The notes below the pieces were generated by a model. It saw only the letters and a program-made list of their open reading frames with translations. It did not search any database and was not told the origin of the DNA. A stretch of 64,000 bases of DNA, from assembly GCA_033439685.1 (NCBI GenBank), contig JAUEDM010000002.1, positions 186,001-250,000 on the forward strand, read 5' to 3'. Position 1 is the first letter of the stretch, and each line of letters begins with the position of its first letter. The DNA is from Apodospora peruviana. Taxonomy: Eukaryota > Ascomycota > Sordariomycetes > Sordariales > Lasiosphaeriaceae. Made by a program: the position numbers and the translations under genes. Positions 11,123 through 22,468 of this stretch are shown piece after piece.

Positions 11123-11683
11123 TGTGATGAACCTGTTCAAAAAGAGTAGAAAGAGGTTGAGAAATGGATTGAAGTTTATAACTGGAAAATTGTCGGGTTG
11201 GGAGACCACCGTCCTTTTAATCCATGTTCGAGATCAGGCTCTGGGAAGCCCATGATGAGTCTTTTCCTTCTTGCCTGAGGCAGTAGATGCGAGTTTTTAC
11301 CGAAATTTCCTGATTGGGATAAATCGGTGTGTGGCTGAAGCTGCGCTGCTGCATGGCGCGTGCAGTGCCTCGGGGAACATTTGGCCCCTTGGCTGCACGA
11401 GGTACCTATTGTATCTGTACAGAATACAGATTACAGACAGTCTCATTCTCGTCACGTACAACCACACGGTTACCCAGACTGGAACCAGCCGTCGATATTG
11501 CCGACCATTTGGTCCATTCCGATCCTGCCCCTCAAACGACATTCCTTCACAGTACTACCTTACATTACACGTGTTTCAATGTCAACGCTAGTGGTAAAAT
11601 TAACATCAATATCACCGTCACTCATTATCAGCATCAAAATCAACACCACCAACATCAATATCAACCTCAACCTCAACACCATC
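11123..11683. promoter_or_regulatory. Divergent promoter between the Zn2Cys6 gene and a membrane-protein gene
   Basis: This separates two divergent ATGs. The last 80 bp before 11684 are a low-complexity ATCAAC/ACCTCAAC-rich leader, probably the 5' UTR of the plus-strand gene. Confidence 0.45.
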
Positions 11684-12070
11684 ATGCCAAGCCTAACGAA
11701 CGGATCAAGCCTCAAAGGCAGCGATATCAGGGGATCGACCACCTCCGCCTACACAATCCTTATTTTCGGCGCATCCTGTCTCGCGGCGGGCGTCTCGTCA
11801 CTCCTCAATCCGGAATCGGTGCTCGAGCCGCTCGGCCTGGATCAATCGGCCATCCCTGCGATGAGAGGCAACGCCCTGGCCGCCATCGCCATGGGCATAT
11901 ACTACTCTCTCGCCGCGTACCAGAGCAACCGTCTCTTCTTCATCGCCACCGTGCCCATGCGCCTCTTGACGACGTCCGTGTTTTGGAGCCAGGGCTGGAA
12001 TGCCACCGCGCTTTGGGAAGGGTCTTGCGCGTTGGCTACTGCCGCGGCTCTGCTTTGGGAACGGTACTGA
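11684..12070 (+). CDS. Small four-helix membrane protein, uncharacterised
   Basis: A 128-residue protein from the ATG at 11684; longer versions of the frame exist upstream but run through a low-complexity leader. Four hydrophobic segments are visible at about residues 17-36, 50-70, 74-92 and 97-115, separated by short loops. Conserved-looking features are LNPESVLEPLGL after helix 1 and AMRGNALAAIAMGIYYSLAAY in helix 2. It resembles small fungal integral membrane proteins of the DUF4267/DoxX-like type, but I cannot name the family with certainty. Function is unknown. Confidence 0.7.
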   Translation: MPSLTNGSSLKGSDIRGSTTSAYTILIFGASCLAAGVSSLLNPESVLEPLGLDQSAIPAMRGNALAAIAMGIYYSLAAYQSNRLFFIATVPMRLLTTSVFWSQGWNATALWEGSCALATAAALLWERY

Positions 12071-13211
12071 GAGTACGTGATTTAGATGTTAGGACAGTTG
12101 GGTTTGGAGCGAGGTTGGGGACTTCAGATAATGGAGATAACTGGAATGCTGCTACAAGATGTGGCACACATTAGCCTACTGCATAAGTAGCTAGATGTGA
12201 CCAGATATGACCATCCCGGAACGTCTATGATCATCGAGGACATCAATTGTTTGAGTTTATCAGCCATACATAAGTGTGATTCTCTTCATAATTGTATTTG
12301 CGGCAGTTCAGTATCATGGTTCTGAGATCAAGTATCGAATCCTCGGGGTTCAATATGATATTGCCCGTAATCAGCTTCCTTTCCATCCGACAGGTCTGGA
12401 ATCACGTGCTGGAACTTTGGGGTATCTTTTCTGCTGAGAATGAAAAGAACGGGCTGCGCCGACGGGTGAGTGTGCAATTTTCTTGACGAAATCCTGCAAC
12501 TATTCGAAGCTGGCCCCAGGTTCCCCGAGGTGGATCCGGCGAAAGCCCATGACCTCTTGCCTCTCGCTACCTGTCGCGCCACTCACTGACAATAACCAAT
12601 GGTTCAGCTCGCTTGCCCCGATGCCTCTTGGTCCATCAGCGTTGGCCTAGTCGGGTAGGGTGTCCATGATCGAGAAGAACTCAAGGCCGCAGACGGTACA
12701 GCTTGCAACCGGGCTGAATCACATCCTTCCACGCCGTTTTGAAGATTATAACTCCTTGCAACAATGAATACAGGATGTGGTATTTGCCCATCCGGACGTG
12801 TCTTTCCCCTGACACGCCTCGAAACTGATCACGAATGAAGGACTCAAAGACCTACATCACGTTATTAGCATGCCAAACCGCCTTCATGGAGCAGATTGGG
12901 ATATCAGCAACTTATCCTAATTAGCAAGAAAGCACCTACACTCCAGTCCTGAAAGTCTACGAAGCGCAAGGTTACCCGTCGTCCCAAAACATCCTCGAAA
13001 TTTATGCTGTCAATCTCCAACAAGTAAGGCTGCCGGCATGTGGAATTGGCTATTGAGACCATTGCCTCCATTGCACGAGGCAGAAGCCACCGGGCTTGCA
13101 GGAGTAGTCGAGCTAGATTTCGAACAAGGATAACCGCACTGGTGCAGCGGCCAGATCATCGGTTAGACACTTAGTTAGCAAGATGAAGTTTGGAATAATT
13201 GTTTGCAGGAC
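12071..13211. other. Gene-poor stretch
   Basis: No supportable gene. Frames are short and lack motifs, and stop codons are frequent in all six frames around 12600-13150. It may include decayed sequence beyond the end of the pseudogene on its right. Confidence 0.5.
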
Positions 13212-16015
13212 TCACACTGCTGAGAGATGCTTTCTGAGGGTTTCCGAGTCTTGCTCGCCGCGTGAAAAACCCACCCCCAGCATGGTGTTATCTCCTTCCC
13301 GTCCGGCAAGACGAGCCTTGCTGTGTTCGTGACCGATGTCTGCTCGTCGCAATCTGCCATGATCAATGTCATGGCGCAGTTTTGCGAACCCCGCGAGTAA
13401 AACATCCAGCTTTGACTCGCACGACGCATAAGTCAAGTCAATTCGTCCGGCCAGGTCAGTTAGCCTGATTTTCTGAGACTCGTCGAGAGCGCACTGCACC
13501 CGATCGCACGGCCGACGTAGGAGCGCAAACGCCCGGAGGAAGGCATCATTCTTGTTTCCGCCGCCGCGGCTCTCGCAGGCGCACCGCTCGAATGCCGTGG
13601 CCGATTGGCTCCAGAAGATGCCCGGCGCGAGCTTCATGGGGTTACACGCCGCGCTGCCCTCCTGGCGCAAGATCCTAGCGAGGTCGTACGAGCTGGCGGC
13701 AAGGTAATCCCTGTCTTTGGGCACTGTTCTCCAGCGGTTACAGAGAGTGGCGACCTGGTTGGTGCTGGAGCTTGCAGTATCAGTGGTGGCTGCTTCCGGC
13801 CGCGGAGCGATCAGGTTCCCGAAGTCCTCGCCAAAGAGAGTAACGGCGCGAAGGGCGCGGATGAGGTCAACCCAAGACTTTCCCGCCCCTTCAAACTCCC
13901 GGAGATGTACCACGCGTGGCGTGATGGAGCGGCGGGTCGCTACCTCCATGAAGCGGTAGCCTTCCAGCTTGCCCCTGGGCAGCCGAACGGGTAACCCAGC
14001 CGCGAGGATGTCGAGCGTTGTTTGATGATCAATAAGTTGGCATACTACGTCCATTATCTGGCACACGCGGTCCTTCAGCCGAACCACGGTTGTTTCTCGA
14101 TAGTGTGTTGTGGTCGTCTGTCCACTGTAAGCCGTCGCCTGCTCGGTGCGGACCTCATCCAGGGCGGGAAACACAGGCTGTTCCAAGTTTCACCGGCTCT
14201 TCAAGAACTTGATGGCCGCCTTGGGACTCGCCACGTCGACATCCTCTTCGAGTTCTGACTGATTCAGGAGACACTTGTCGCCGAAATCCCCCTTCTCGCC
14301 GAAATCCCCCTTCTGGTCTTCTCTCAGAGATGCCCGGACGAGATAAAGCAGCGTATGGAGGCCGTTGGAGAGCCAGGCCCGGTGATCTTGGGTGTCGTAG
14401 AGCACCACGTACGAGTTGGAGAGCGAGCTTAGCGATTCAAATTAGGATGTGTGTCTCTTGATCGTCGGCGCCTCCTGTGATAAAGCCCGGGCCGCCTGAG
14501 ATGACGAGCTTCTCCAGCGCACAGCCAGGGCCGATAAAATCTGGACTCGACCACCCAATATCGTAGTTCGCTTGTGGGGACCCTAGGATCCTGTTAGAAA
14601 GATCTCATTCAATGTCACCATATTGGCGGCTGATGATGAGGCTAAGCCAAAACTTTCCGAAATCTGCTCATCCCCGTACCTTAACCGGCTTCCGTCTTCG
14701 TTCACAATGAAGTGCCACTTGATGAAATGATCCGCATACACCGTAGGAACAACAGCAGCATTGAATCCTTTCAGCAAGGCTCTGTTGTCGAAGACAGTTA
14801 GCTGAGTGGCGTCAACAAGGAGAGCCATAGCCTGCAGCGGTATCTCCAGGCCTGGGGCTTCATCGGGCCGCAGCGGAATGGGAAATCCCCTTGCGATGAC
14901 CGGGTTGTTCAGGAAGCCATGTAGCCAGCATCCACCAACCTCGGCACCAGGTACGTCCGCCGTTGGAAGTTCTTCCTCGGTAAATTTCAGTAGAAACTGG
15001 ACAGAACGAATCTTTTTGGGCGGCTTTCTCGTCGACCCGCAGGCCCGCGACGCTGTGCATAATCTTGCCGGGGGTGGAGGACTCGCGCAGAGCAGCACCG
15101 GCCCATGCCAGAACCTCGGCCACCTCGACGATCAAATCGAAGAGGCCAACGCACTCTGTGCGCACACCTCCGCCTTCCAGCTGAAGCGTCAACTGTATGT
15201 AATCCGTCGAACAGAGATCTTTCGACAGGCGTTCCGGGCTCTGCCGCGGCTACCTCAACCAGAGCTTCCAGAACCGCCTCTCCAGTCAAGGGCCAGGTCT
15301 GCGTCAGGTAGCCCTCGCAGGATAGGAGTTGAGCCTTCGTCTCAGAACCACTGATGGTTAACGCGGTGAGGATAGAGTGACTTCCCTCGTAGCCCTGTTG
15401 CTCGATAAACAACCCGTGGGTCCCAGGCCATCCGGATTACGGCTTTTTTCGAGCGTAGTGCCCTATTTCCTCGGTACTGAGTCAAGCAGTAAGAGGCAGA
15501 ATTTCGAATCGAATGAGCGACATTAGCGGCGTTGTAGCCCAGTTGTGATCGGCTCTGTACCGCCTTGAGGAGCCAGGAGAAGGATGATGTGTTGACCACA
15601 AAGTTGATCCGTTCCATGTCCACTTCGCTCAGGATGCTTTCGGGGTTATTAGCTTTCACGTCGCCGCCTTCGTCACCGTCATCCGCGTTCTCCAAGCCGC
15701 TCCCACCCTCTTCATCACCCGTCTCATCCCATGCGCTGATACTGTCGTCGTCGGCAGGATCTGGGGGTGACCACCAACGAACCTTTTCATCAAACGTCAT
15801 TTCTGGATCGGCTGTTGAGATTTCTCTTTCCGGTACGATTGACTCGTCGTCCTGATCTCCGCTATCAAGATGCTTTGATTGCAGAATTTGCTGCAAGGCT
15901 TCTGTAATCCGACTGGGAGGATCTAGAGTCAGCGTAGTCTCCATATGCATAATGGCAAAGCGAGGGTGTACTTACTCCCTATTTTGTCTAGTAAATACTC
16001 CCACAGCCCTGCCAT
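13212..16015 (-). pseudogene. Multiply frameshifted large fungal protein of an uncharacterised Pezizomycotina family
   Basis: The remains of one long gene read on the minus strand. It starts at ATG 16015 (MAGLWEYLLDKIG), followed by a 53-nt intron (15923-15975, GTAAGT donor). Recognisable blocks in order are the acidic linker and FSWLLKAVQSRSQLG (exon to 15415), CEGYLTQTWPLTGEAVLEAL (about 15300), LAWAGAALRESS (about 15085), GCWLHGFLNNPVIARGFPIP and GLEIPLQAMALLVDATQL (about 14950-14810), WSSPDFIGPGCALEKLVISGG (about 14530), LYDTQDHRAWLSNGLHTLL (about 14390) and RWRTVPKDRDYLAASSYDLARIL (about 13700). Each jump changes frame. I count at least five frameshifts plus stops, at about 15413, 15210, 15040, 14585, 14440 and 14200. 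The family is widespread in moulds, often next to STAND/HET genes, and has no known function. After 13499 the sequence diverges from its second copy at 36.8 kb. Confidence 0.75.
13499..14090. repeat. Segmental duplication, copy A
   Basis: About 590 bp nearly identical (roughly 93-95% by eye) to 36805-37380 in the same orientation. It covers the block from PKDRDYLAASSYDLARIL to LKDRVCQIMDV of the pseudogene above. Homology stops abruptly at CCGATCGCAC on the left and around CTTCAGCCG on the right. Confidence 0.8.
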
Positions 16016-18000
16016 CCGCCATTCGCTCTGCGAATGCAACTCGAAGCGCAAAAAGAACGGAGTAGGTCAGGAAGCTTCTGTATGAGCTGTGACTGTAGGA
16101 TCTCATCAGCCGAAAGTTGACTCGTAGCTTCGAGGATTCGATCGACGAATGCATCAACATAGGCGTTTCCAGTGTCCCGGGAAAGGTCTAGTGACAGGTT
16201 ATCAGTGACGACTGAGGCGATGTCGCTGTACTCGGTGTCTTGGTCTTGTAGCGGTTGGTAAGTCCGAGTTCCAGTCTTGGAGGCAGTGCCGGCATTTTAT
16301 TATTATTCATACACCGCTGTGCCCCTGGGCGTGTCGGACCTTCAAACTATTTACTGTACAGGAAAACCGTGCCCTTACAGGTCGGGTGAAATCCCGGTAC
16401 CAACAATTGAGAAAACACATCAGTGACTGAGCCTGTAAATACAAAAGAAGAAGACCTCAAGATTGAAGTCATCGCCAGCGTGCCTGCTCCCAACCATGTC
16501 ACGTGTTAGCACTGCGAATCTGTCGAAAACTCTTACTGGTTTCACGTTTCAGGGCAATTGACTTTCAACTACGGCTTTAAATTCGAACTGCTGTCGGAAG
16601 CGGATCAACGCTATTTACCGGCTTAGCATTTTGTTTCTCAGGACTGGTCTGAGGAGAGGAAATCGAACGCGATCTAGTTATAATTACTGCGAAAGAAGTA
16701 TCTACAATAATAGGTTGCTTCTTTAAGAAAAATGGACAATTCAACCTAGGCGCAATGGGATCGGAGACAGTCTTAATATGGTAGCTTTTTTCTCCCCGTC
16801 GTTTAAGTAAAGGAAGGCGTCGGCTAGGTGTTAGAGGAGGCAGTGGCGGTGGTAGCGGTGAAGCGAGGACCCAAAACTGGGTCCTTGCAACTCCACGGGC
16901 CATTTTGGACCGTGGCAACTATAGTCGAGGCAGCCCAGAACAGTGACCCCCTCGCTCAGTCTGGCTCAGCCTAAGGCGGCAACTGCTTAGTTCTGAAGAA
17001 GGAAAGGGAAATTCGTGGTGTCGATTTTGGGTGGCGAAACCGCTGTTATACCACACGTGCACTCATATTCAGCAGCACTTGTAACCAATCCTGGCAGTAA
17101 GGACAGCAAGTACCCCCAAGCCAGCTGGTGTTTTTAGCAGCCCCAGGTCCCTGACGAGAATCGTATGGTCTCTTGAAGACCGGTCCACGAGTGGATCGTA
17201 GTTGAGTGGATTGTCCAGTGACAACCTCCCAGTTGAACCATTTCTACCTGTACTAAGCTTCCTAGTTGTAGGCAAAAAGCCGCCGCCGCCTTGTTAGGTT
17301 TGTAATTTTGATCCACCTGTGAATCCGGGTTTCGAAAGATCATATGGTCCACTCCACTTTCCAAACCTTTTAGACTTTCTTTTATTTTCCATCGGTGACC
17401 ACATGACTTACGAGCTTGAACCACAAGAAACCTGTATTTAAATGGCTTTTGCAGGCCACAGCAACCTTATTTGACGGCGATGACTCCGTCACAGGCCAAG
17501 AATCAACCGACCATACTAATACAAAAATACGAGAACCTTCTTCGAAAGAAAACCTTGGTCACGAGAAAACAATGTTAACTTCAAAAAACAGCTGTCAATA
17601 CGAGGCGCCTCAGGGCATGCTAGTTGCCATAACGAAAGCTTCACAAGTCATGTGTAAACCTTACAGTAACTAGCTTGTAGTAGTACCCACGATGACGGGA
17701 ACCTTCTCCAGAAGAAAAGCTCATCGATCTGAATGACAGCCGCCATTATGGGGCAATACAGGACATTGTCGGCGTCATAACGAACGTTTCAAGTCCATGT
17801 GTGAACCTTGGAGTGGCCAGCTTGTGACAGTACACTTCCTAATTCAGTATTTAATAGAGACAGGCTCCCAAGGGCCAACCATAGAGTCTTCCTCCATTCA
17901 TCCTCCTTCATCAGTCTTCCATCCCATAATTGGCCTCCTTTCATCATCTCAGCTTTTACCAGTCTTCTCAATCCCCCTCGTCGTACTTCAAGTCAGAAAT
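16016..18000. other. Gene-poor stretch with a diverged tandem duplication
   Basis: Nearly 2 kb without a supportable gene. One 113-residue minus-strand frame (16577-16918) has a proline-rich start but no family motif. From about 17530 to 17830 two diverged copies of a segment of about 147 bp lie in tandem immediately upstream of the gene at 18001. Confidence 0.5.
17530..17830. repeat. Diverged tandem duplication, period about 147 bp
   Basis: Matching anchors occur in the same order twice: GAACCTTCT near 17535 and 17698, CATAACGAA near 17629 and 17776, then ATGTGTAAACCTT against ATGTGTGAACCTT, and AGCTTGTAG against AGCTTGTGA. Identity is moderate. It ends about 170 bp before the next start codon and so may sit in that gene's promoter. 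Confidence 0.5.
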
Positions 18001-18894
18001 ATGTCGTCTTTCAACCAACTCACTTTCACAACGACGGAAAGAGTTTTCCTTGACCTCGATGCCATTTGGCAGAGGCGTGAAAAGGATTATGTTGTCGTCC
18101 AGAGTATTTATTTTCCCATTATTATATCCCCATCATTCTCCTTATATCCACTAACAAAAATGTCCAGATGTTTCCCTCGAGAAATTCGACGAGATCAGGA
18201 ATCACGAGACCTCCAAAACCTGGACGAACGATACCGACTCGATTACAATGCGAGGTCCAAATTCCTCACAATCCACATCAACTATGCCCTCCTGGAACGA
18301 CTCCACGATGGCCTGTCCTTTTATATCGTTCAAGAGATAAAAAGCTGTGCTGCACGCCACAGCTGGTGGTCCACCATGCTCCCAGCATACGAATCTGCCA
18401 GGCTACAGTCGAGCAAAGAACCGGATTCTGCCGGGGGACCGGACCCTGACCGCGCCGGAGACGAAGACTGGCCGACGTTGGTCGTTCAGGCCGGCTATTC
18501 GGAGTCTTACAACTACCTTTTCCGCGACATGGCGAGGTGGTTTGTGCTCTCGAACCACGATGTCAAGATTGTTCTTTTGGTGCACTGGAATCGACAGACC
18601 CGAGAGATTACTCTTGAGCGCTGGGAAGAGGAGGAAAGATCATCACCTGCACGTGAGGGTGTCAACGTCCGCATCCTGAAATGCCAGCAGACTATCATCA
18701 TTACTCGACATCGATGTCGAGGCGAGCCTTTTGGTAACATGTATATGGAGGCGGTGGCTGGTGGCGATATTGTGCTCAAGTTTTCGTCGCTGTTTCTACG
18801 AGAACCTCGGGGACGACCGGAGTCTGATATCGTGGTCACTGAGGGTGATCTGTTGCGCTGGGCTCGGCATTGTTGGGGATGGAGTTGGATTTGA
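18001..18894 (+). CDS. Uncharacterised fungal protein, possible PD-(D/E)XK-like fold
   Basis: A 297-residue protein from the ATG at 18001, with no stops. The C-terminal half has the block DWPTLVVQAGYSESYNYLF, then DMARWFVLSN, then VKIVLLVHWN. This layout recalls a large mould family usually written as PTLVVExGYSESxxxLxxDARWWL...VKIVILV, which I believe resembles Uma2/PD-(D/E)XK nuclease folds; here the expected Glu is Gln, so catalysis would be doubtful. A 77-nt stretch (18091-18167) looks intron-like (GTTGTC ... CTAAC ... CAG), but removing it would shift the frame away from the conserved block, so it was kept as coding. Function is unknown. The family link is an inference from memory of motif shape. 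Confidence 0.6.
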   Translation: MSSFNQLTFTTTERVFLDLDAIWQRREKDYVVVQSIYFPIIISPSFSLYPLTKMSRCFPREIRRDQESRDLQNLDERYRLDYNARSKFLTIHINYALLERLHDGLSFYIVQEIKSCAARHSWWSTMLPAYESARLQSSKEPDSAGGPDPDRAGDEDWPTLVVQAGYSESYNYLFRDMARWFVLSNHDVKIVLLVHWNRQTREITLERWEEEERSSPAREGVNVRILKCQQTIIITRHRCRGEPFGNMYMEAVAGGDIVLKFSSLFLREPRGRPESDIVVTEGDLLRWARHCWGWSWI

Positions 18895-19244
18895 CGCCTT
18901 TATCAGGCATGTACGGCAGCCGGTTCTCTTATACAGGCAGGAAAACAAAATACTGGGCAGTTTGCTCTTGGGTGTGCTAGGACTGAATATGGAATATAGT
19001 ATCATGGCAGATATCTTCGACTTCTAATTATTGTACAAAAGAAACTCGTCCAGCCCCCCACCTTATCTATCTGCAGGCCACATGCTGCACCATGCGCGCG
19101 CGATAATATCGACGAAGACTTATCATCTTCAAAGTTATCATTTTATCAACAAGTACATAGATTGCATTCTATCCTGGCGTTCTATTTCTTAACAAGAACA
19201 CCATCCTCATAGAACACAACAGCGCGGAAACTCAGTCCGTCTCA
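18895..19244. other. Intergenic, tandem genes on the plus strand
   Basis: A 350-bp spacer holding the 3' flank of the gene at 18001 and the leader of the Cys-rich protein relic. No gene seen. Confidence 0.5.
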
Positions 19245-20211
19245 ATGACTCTTCGCACTCAACATACCAACCGCCATCTCGCTCCTCTTCCACTTTTTCA
19301 GCTGCGCTGCCGCCGCCGCCGAACAAACGACATGCTATAAGTTCTTATCGAACGATCAGACCGACGACTATATCTTGCCGTGCGATGACGCCGCCGCGGT
19401 CACGCACTGCTGCTCCAAGTACGACCTGTGCCTCGGCAACGGCCTGTGCATGAACAACGCCGGCGACGGACGCATCACCGTGCAGGGCTGTACGGACCCG
19501 GGCTGGCCTGCGCCGTGCCACGTCGAGCTCGCGCGGGCGAGTGTACCCCGAAGCGACGGGCTACATCGCGTTGTGGATGTGCCAGTCTGCGCTGTCGTCG
19601 ATCGGTTTCTGCTGCGACGAGGACGCGTTGTGTTGCCGGGACGCACTAGCGCCAGGGTCGACCAAGAAGCTGTCCACGATGCAGCGGTGGGATGACGTTT
19701 GGGTTCCTGGCCACAAGCCCGCGAGCGGTGGCTCGCCTGCTAGTCCTAGTAGTGGTACGCCTGGTAGTAGTAGTGTTACGCCTGGTAATAGTAGTGCTAC
19801 GGCAACCAGCAGTGGAAGCTCCGGTGATGGAAAGGAGGGCGCTAGTAAGGATGAACAACTCACGATTGCCCTGTCCATCGTGTTTGGGGTGCTGACCTTG
19901 GTTGCTGGCGTATCGGCCCTGGTCATTGGGTGCTTGCAGCTGATGTACGTGGCGAGGGAGAGCAAGAAGCGTGGGAAACAGCCCGCTGGGTTTCGGACAT
20001 TGGTAGCTCGACAGTTCCGGCTGTGATTTCGGGGTGGAACAGTCAAGGAGTTTGGTGATATTCGTTATCCGGAGGAAGCGGTGGAGTTGGCGGATACTAC
20101 CTCGAGGGCGGCTGAGCTGGCGCCTGACCATTCAAGTAGTGCAGAAATTGTTCTTGGCGGGAACCATGCTACTAGAGGAGGAGTGGCTAACGGAGCAAGA
20201 TGGGGCTAAGC
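19245..20211 (+). pseudogene. Secreted Cys-rich, single-pass membrane protein, disrupted
   Basis: The plan is that of a widespread mould family: signal peptide, Cys-rich ectodomain, Ser/Thr/Gly linker, transmembrane helix and cytosolic tail. The ATG at 19245 is one frame off the signal peptide (ALNIPTAISLLFHFFS). Next come TTCYKFLSND and THCCSKYDLCLGNGLCMNNAGDG up to GCTDPGWPAPCH. Around 19525-19545 the frame shifts by one base into EATGYIALWMCQSAL ... GFCCDEDALCC. The helix is LTIALSIVFGVLTLVAGVSALV, and a TGA at 20024 interrupts the tail, which continues in the same frame (VKEFGDIRYPEEAVELAD) to a stop near 20211. Three lesions suggest a pseudogene; sequencing error at the two shifts cannot be excluded. 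Function of intact members is unknown. Confidence 0.65.
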
Positions 20212-21095
20212 CCTTAATAACGACACTCCTGTAATAAGGCTGGGCTGAGCCCTAGGGGCCTTGGTAGTGGAGCAGGCGTAGATAGAAGTTGTATGTCTAT
20301 AGATGTCTATAGTGAATCTCTCTTACCCCATGTGGGTAAATTTACTGATCGGGTTTCTTTTTTTCATTATAAGCAAGTCCTCTTCATTGCCAACGAGCGA
20401 CATCTTAACCGTATCGCTATAGCTGCGAGAAAACTATTGGTATAATTCATCTTATATGTTAAAACTCCCTACCTTACACATGCACGTTAAGAACAAAAAA
20501 GAGGCACTTACAAAAGCACTCCTACCACCACTTTCGACATTGAACCAACTTGCACCACAATCCATCTCACGCCTCCAATTCACCACTTCCTCAAACACAC
20601 CAAAGGTTTGGGAGAACACTCTATCTTACTGAGAAAACCTGTTAGAATTCTCTCGGAATTTTCAGGGTCGTCATTGTTAACCAGTGACTGAGTAAAGTTG
20701 ACTTTTCTACTAAGTGCCTCTCTTTTTGTTGTGAACATGTTATGTATCCGTAAAGGCCTGGACATTTCGCGTCCGAGGTTACACCGAAAACTTGCCGAGA
20801 TGTGGCTGAGAGCTAGGTCAGGTTCAGCCGTCCTCCGACTGGAATCAAGTACATGTTCGGGTGGTCGATTGGTCCGATTCGCGGAATCACGGCACCGGGC
20901 TATCTGCAGACCGTAGCCGATCCCATCAATATCAGGAAGCCCGCGGCCATCTACGGAATGGCGTATATCGTATTGCAATTGGGCCTACCTACCTATATAA
21001 TGCTTTGTTCTCTACCCAAGAACACCTCACATGTCCACCCTGCATCAACGTCGACTCTTTCACCATATCCCTCAGCAAATTAACTTATCTGCACA
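20212..21095. other. Intergenic, no gene seen
   Basis: AT-richer sequence with short frames only. A degenerate inverted pair GGGCTAAGCCC / GGGCTGAGCCC lies at about 20204-20254, near the 3' end of the preceding relic. Confidence 0.5.
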
Positions 21096-22190
21096 ATGGT
21101 CTCGTTGGAACAGATCCGGTCTTCCAACTCGCAGATCGCGACGGCCCTCCCGCCAGGCCTCGTCGCCGTATTCGTCGGCGCAACCGGCGGGATTGGCGAG
21201 ACATCCATGAAGCAGTTCGCCAAAAACGCCGTCAAGCCCCGGATCTACTTCATCGGGCGATCAAAAGAATCCGGCAACCGGATCCGCAAAGAGTTGCTCA
21301 AACTGAACCCCGAAGGAGAGTACTTCTTCTTCAGCGTAGACGCCAGCCTGCTCCGCGCCGTCGACGACGTGTGCCGCCAGATTGAGGAACACGAATGCCA
21401 AAAAGACACGGCCATCAATCTTCTGTTTCTCAGCACCGGGACTTTGGTCTCTGGAGGTGAGGCCGAGCCACTTTTCAGCGCGGGGTTTGATACATGCTAA
21501 CAAACACACGCATCAGATACTGAAGAAGGTCTCCCCCTCGCCCTGGCGGTATCATACTACGCCCGGATGCGCTTCATCGTCAACCTTATGCCTCTGATCC
21601 AAAACGCTTCTCATCTCCGACGCGTCGTGTCAGTCTTTGCAGGGACCAAGGAAGGCGCCGTTGATACAAATGACCTCCAATGCCGCAGTGTGAGCATGTT
21701 CACCAGCCGCGGCCACTTCAGTTCCATGATGACCTTTGCGCTGGAAGGGATCGCGAAAAAGGCACCCAGCGTGTCCTTTGTCCACGATTTTCCAGGTATG
21801 GTCAAGACGAATTTTGGAAGTGATGTTAAAGGCGTGATGTTCACGGTCTTGAGGGCCGTCTGGAACGCCTTTTTTTTTGTTGTGGGGCCTTTTGTATCGA
21901 CTCCATTTGATGAGGCGGGAGAAAGGCAGGTGTATTTCTCTACGAGCGGCAGGTTTCCGGCAGGAGGACAGGGTGGTGTTCCGTTGCCCAAGGATGTGGA
22001 AGTTGCGTTCGGGACGGACGGGAAGACTGGCAGTGGTATTTATTCGATCGACAATCATGGGGAAAGCGCGCCGCCTGAGACGCAGCAGTTGCTGGACAAG
22101 ATGAGGAAGGAGGGGACGGCGGAGAAGGTGTGGTCGTTTGTTGAGGAGGAGTTTGTTCGGATCACTGGGATTAGGGCTCTACGATGGTAG
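21096..22190 (+). CDS. Short-chain dehydrogenase/reductase family protein
   Basis: Two exons (21096-21456 and 21517-22190) encode 344 residues. The 60-nt intron has a GTGAGG donor, a GCTAAC branch and a CAG acceptor, and joins STGTLVSG|D|TEEGLPLALAVSYYARMR. The N-terminal Rossmann motif GATGGIGETSMKQFAK (near residue 28) binds NAD(P), followed by a strand with YFIGRSKESGNRI. The position of YYARMRFI fits the catalytic Tyr region of the family, but a clean YxxxK is not obvious: the Tyr pair is followed by Arg-Met-Arg, so activity is uncertain. Similar mould proteins of 330-350 residues are annotated only as SDR family. It lies 280 bp upstream of, and codirectional with, an alpha/beta hydrolase; a shared pathway is possible but unproven. 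Confidence 0.8.
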
Positions 22191-22468
22191 AGAAATGCAC
22201 AACTCATCAGTATCGAATTGCTGATAATTCTGGAAGTTACAGTGAGCAAAGTGTTTGTACTTTCCCCAGCTGACAGTACACTGTGCACTGAAGGTCACCC
22301 ACCTGCCGCCTCCTGTCCATGACGAATCCGATAGCTCTCCTCAATGACATCATGGATACAAGCACAGCCATCGATCGCAACCGTATCATCCGAGCAAACT
22401 AGGTAACAACGACCCATCTTAAACTATGAAAACCTACAAAAATTCCACCCTTTCACATATAAAGAGTT

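Noticed and set aside
16577..16918. 113-residue Pro-rich minus-strand frame
   Set aside because: No homology cue, no intron signals joining it to other frames and atypical composition.
18091..18167. Intron candidate in the gene at 18001
   Set aside because: It has a CTAAC branch and CAG acceptor, but removal shifts the frame away from the conserved block and none of the nearby GT sites gives a multiple of three.
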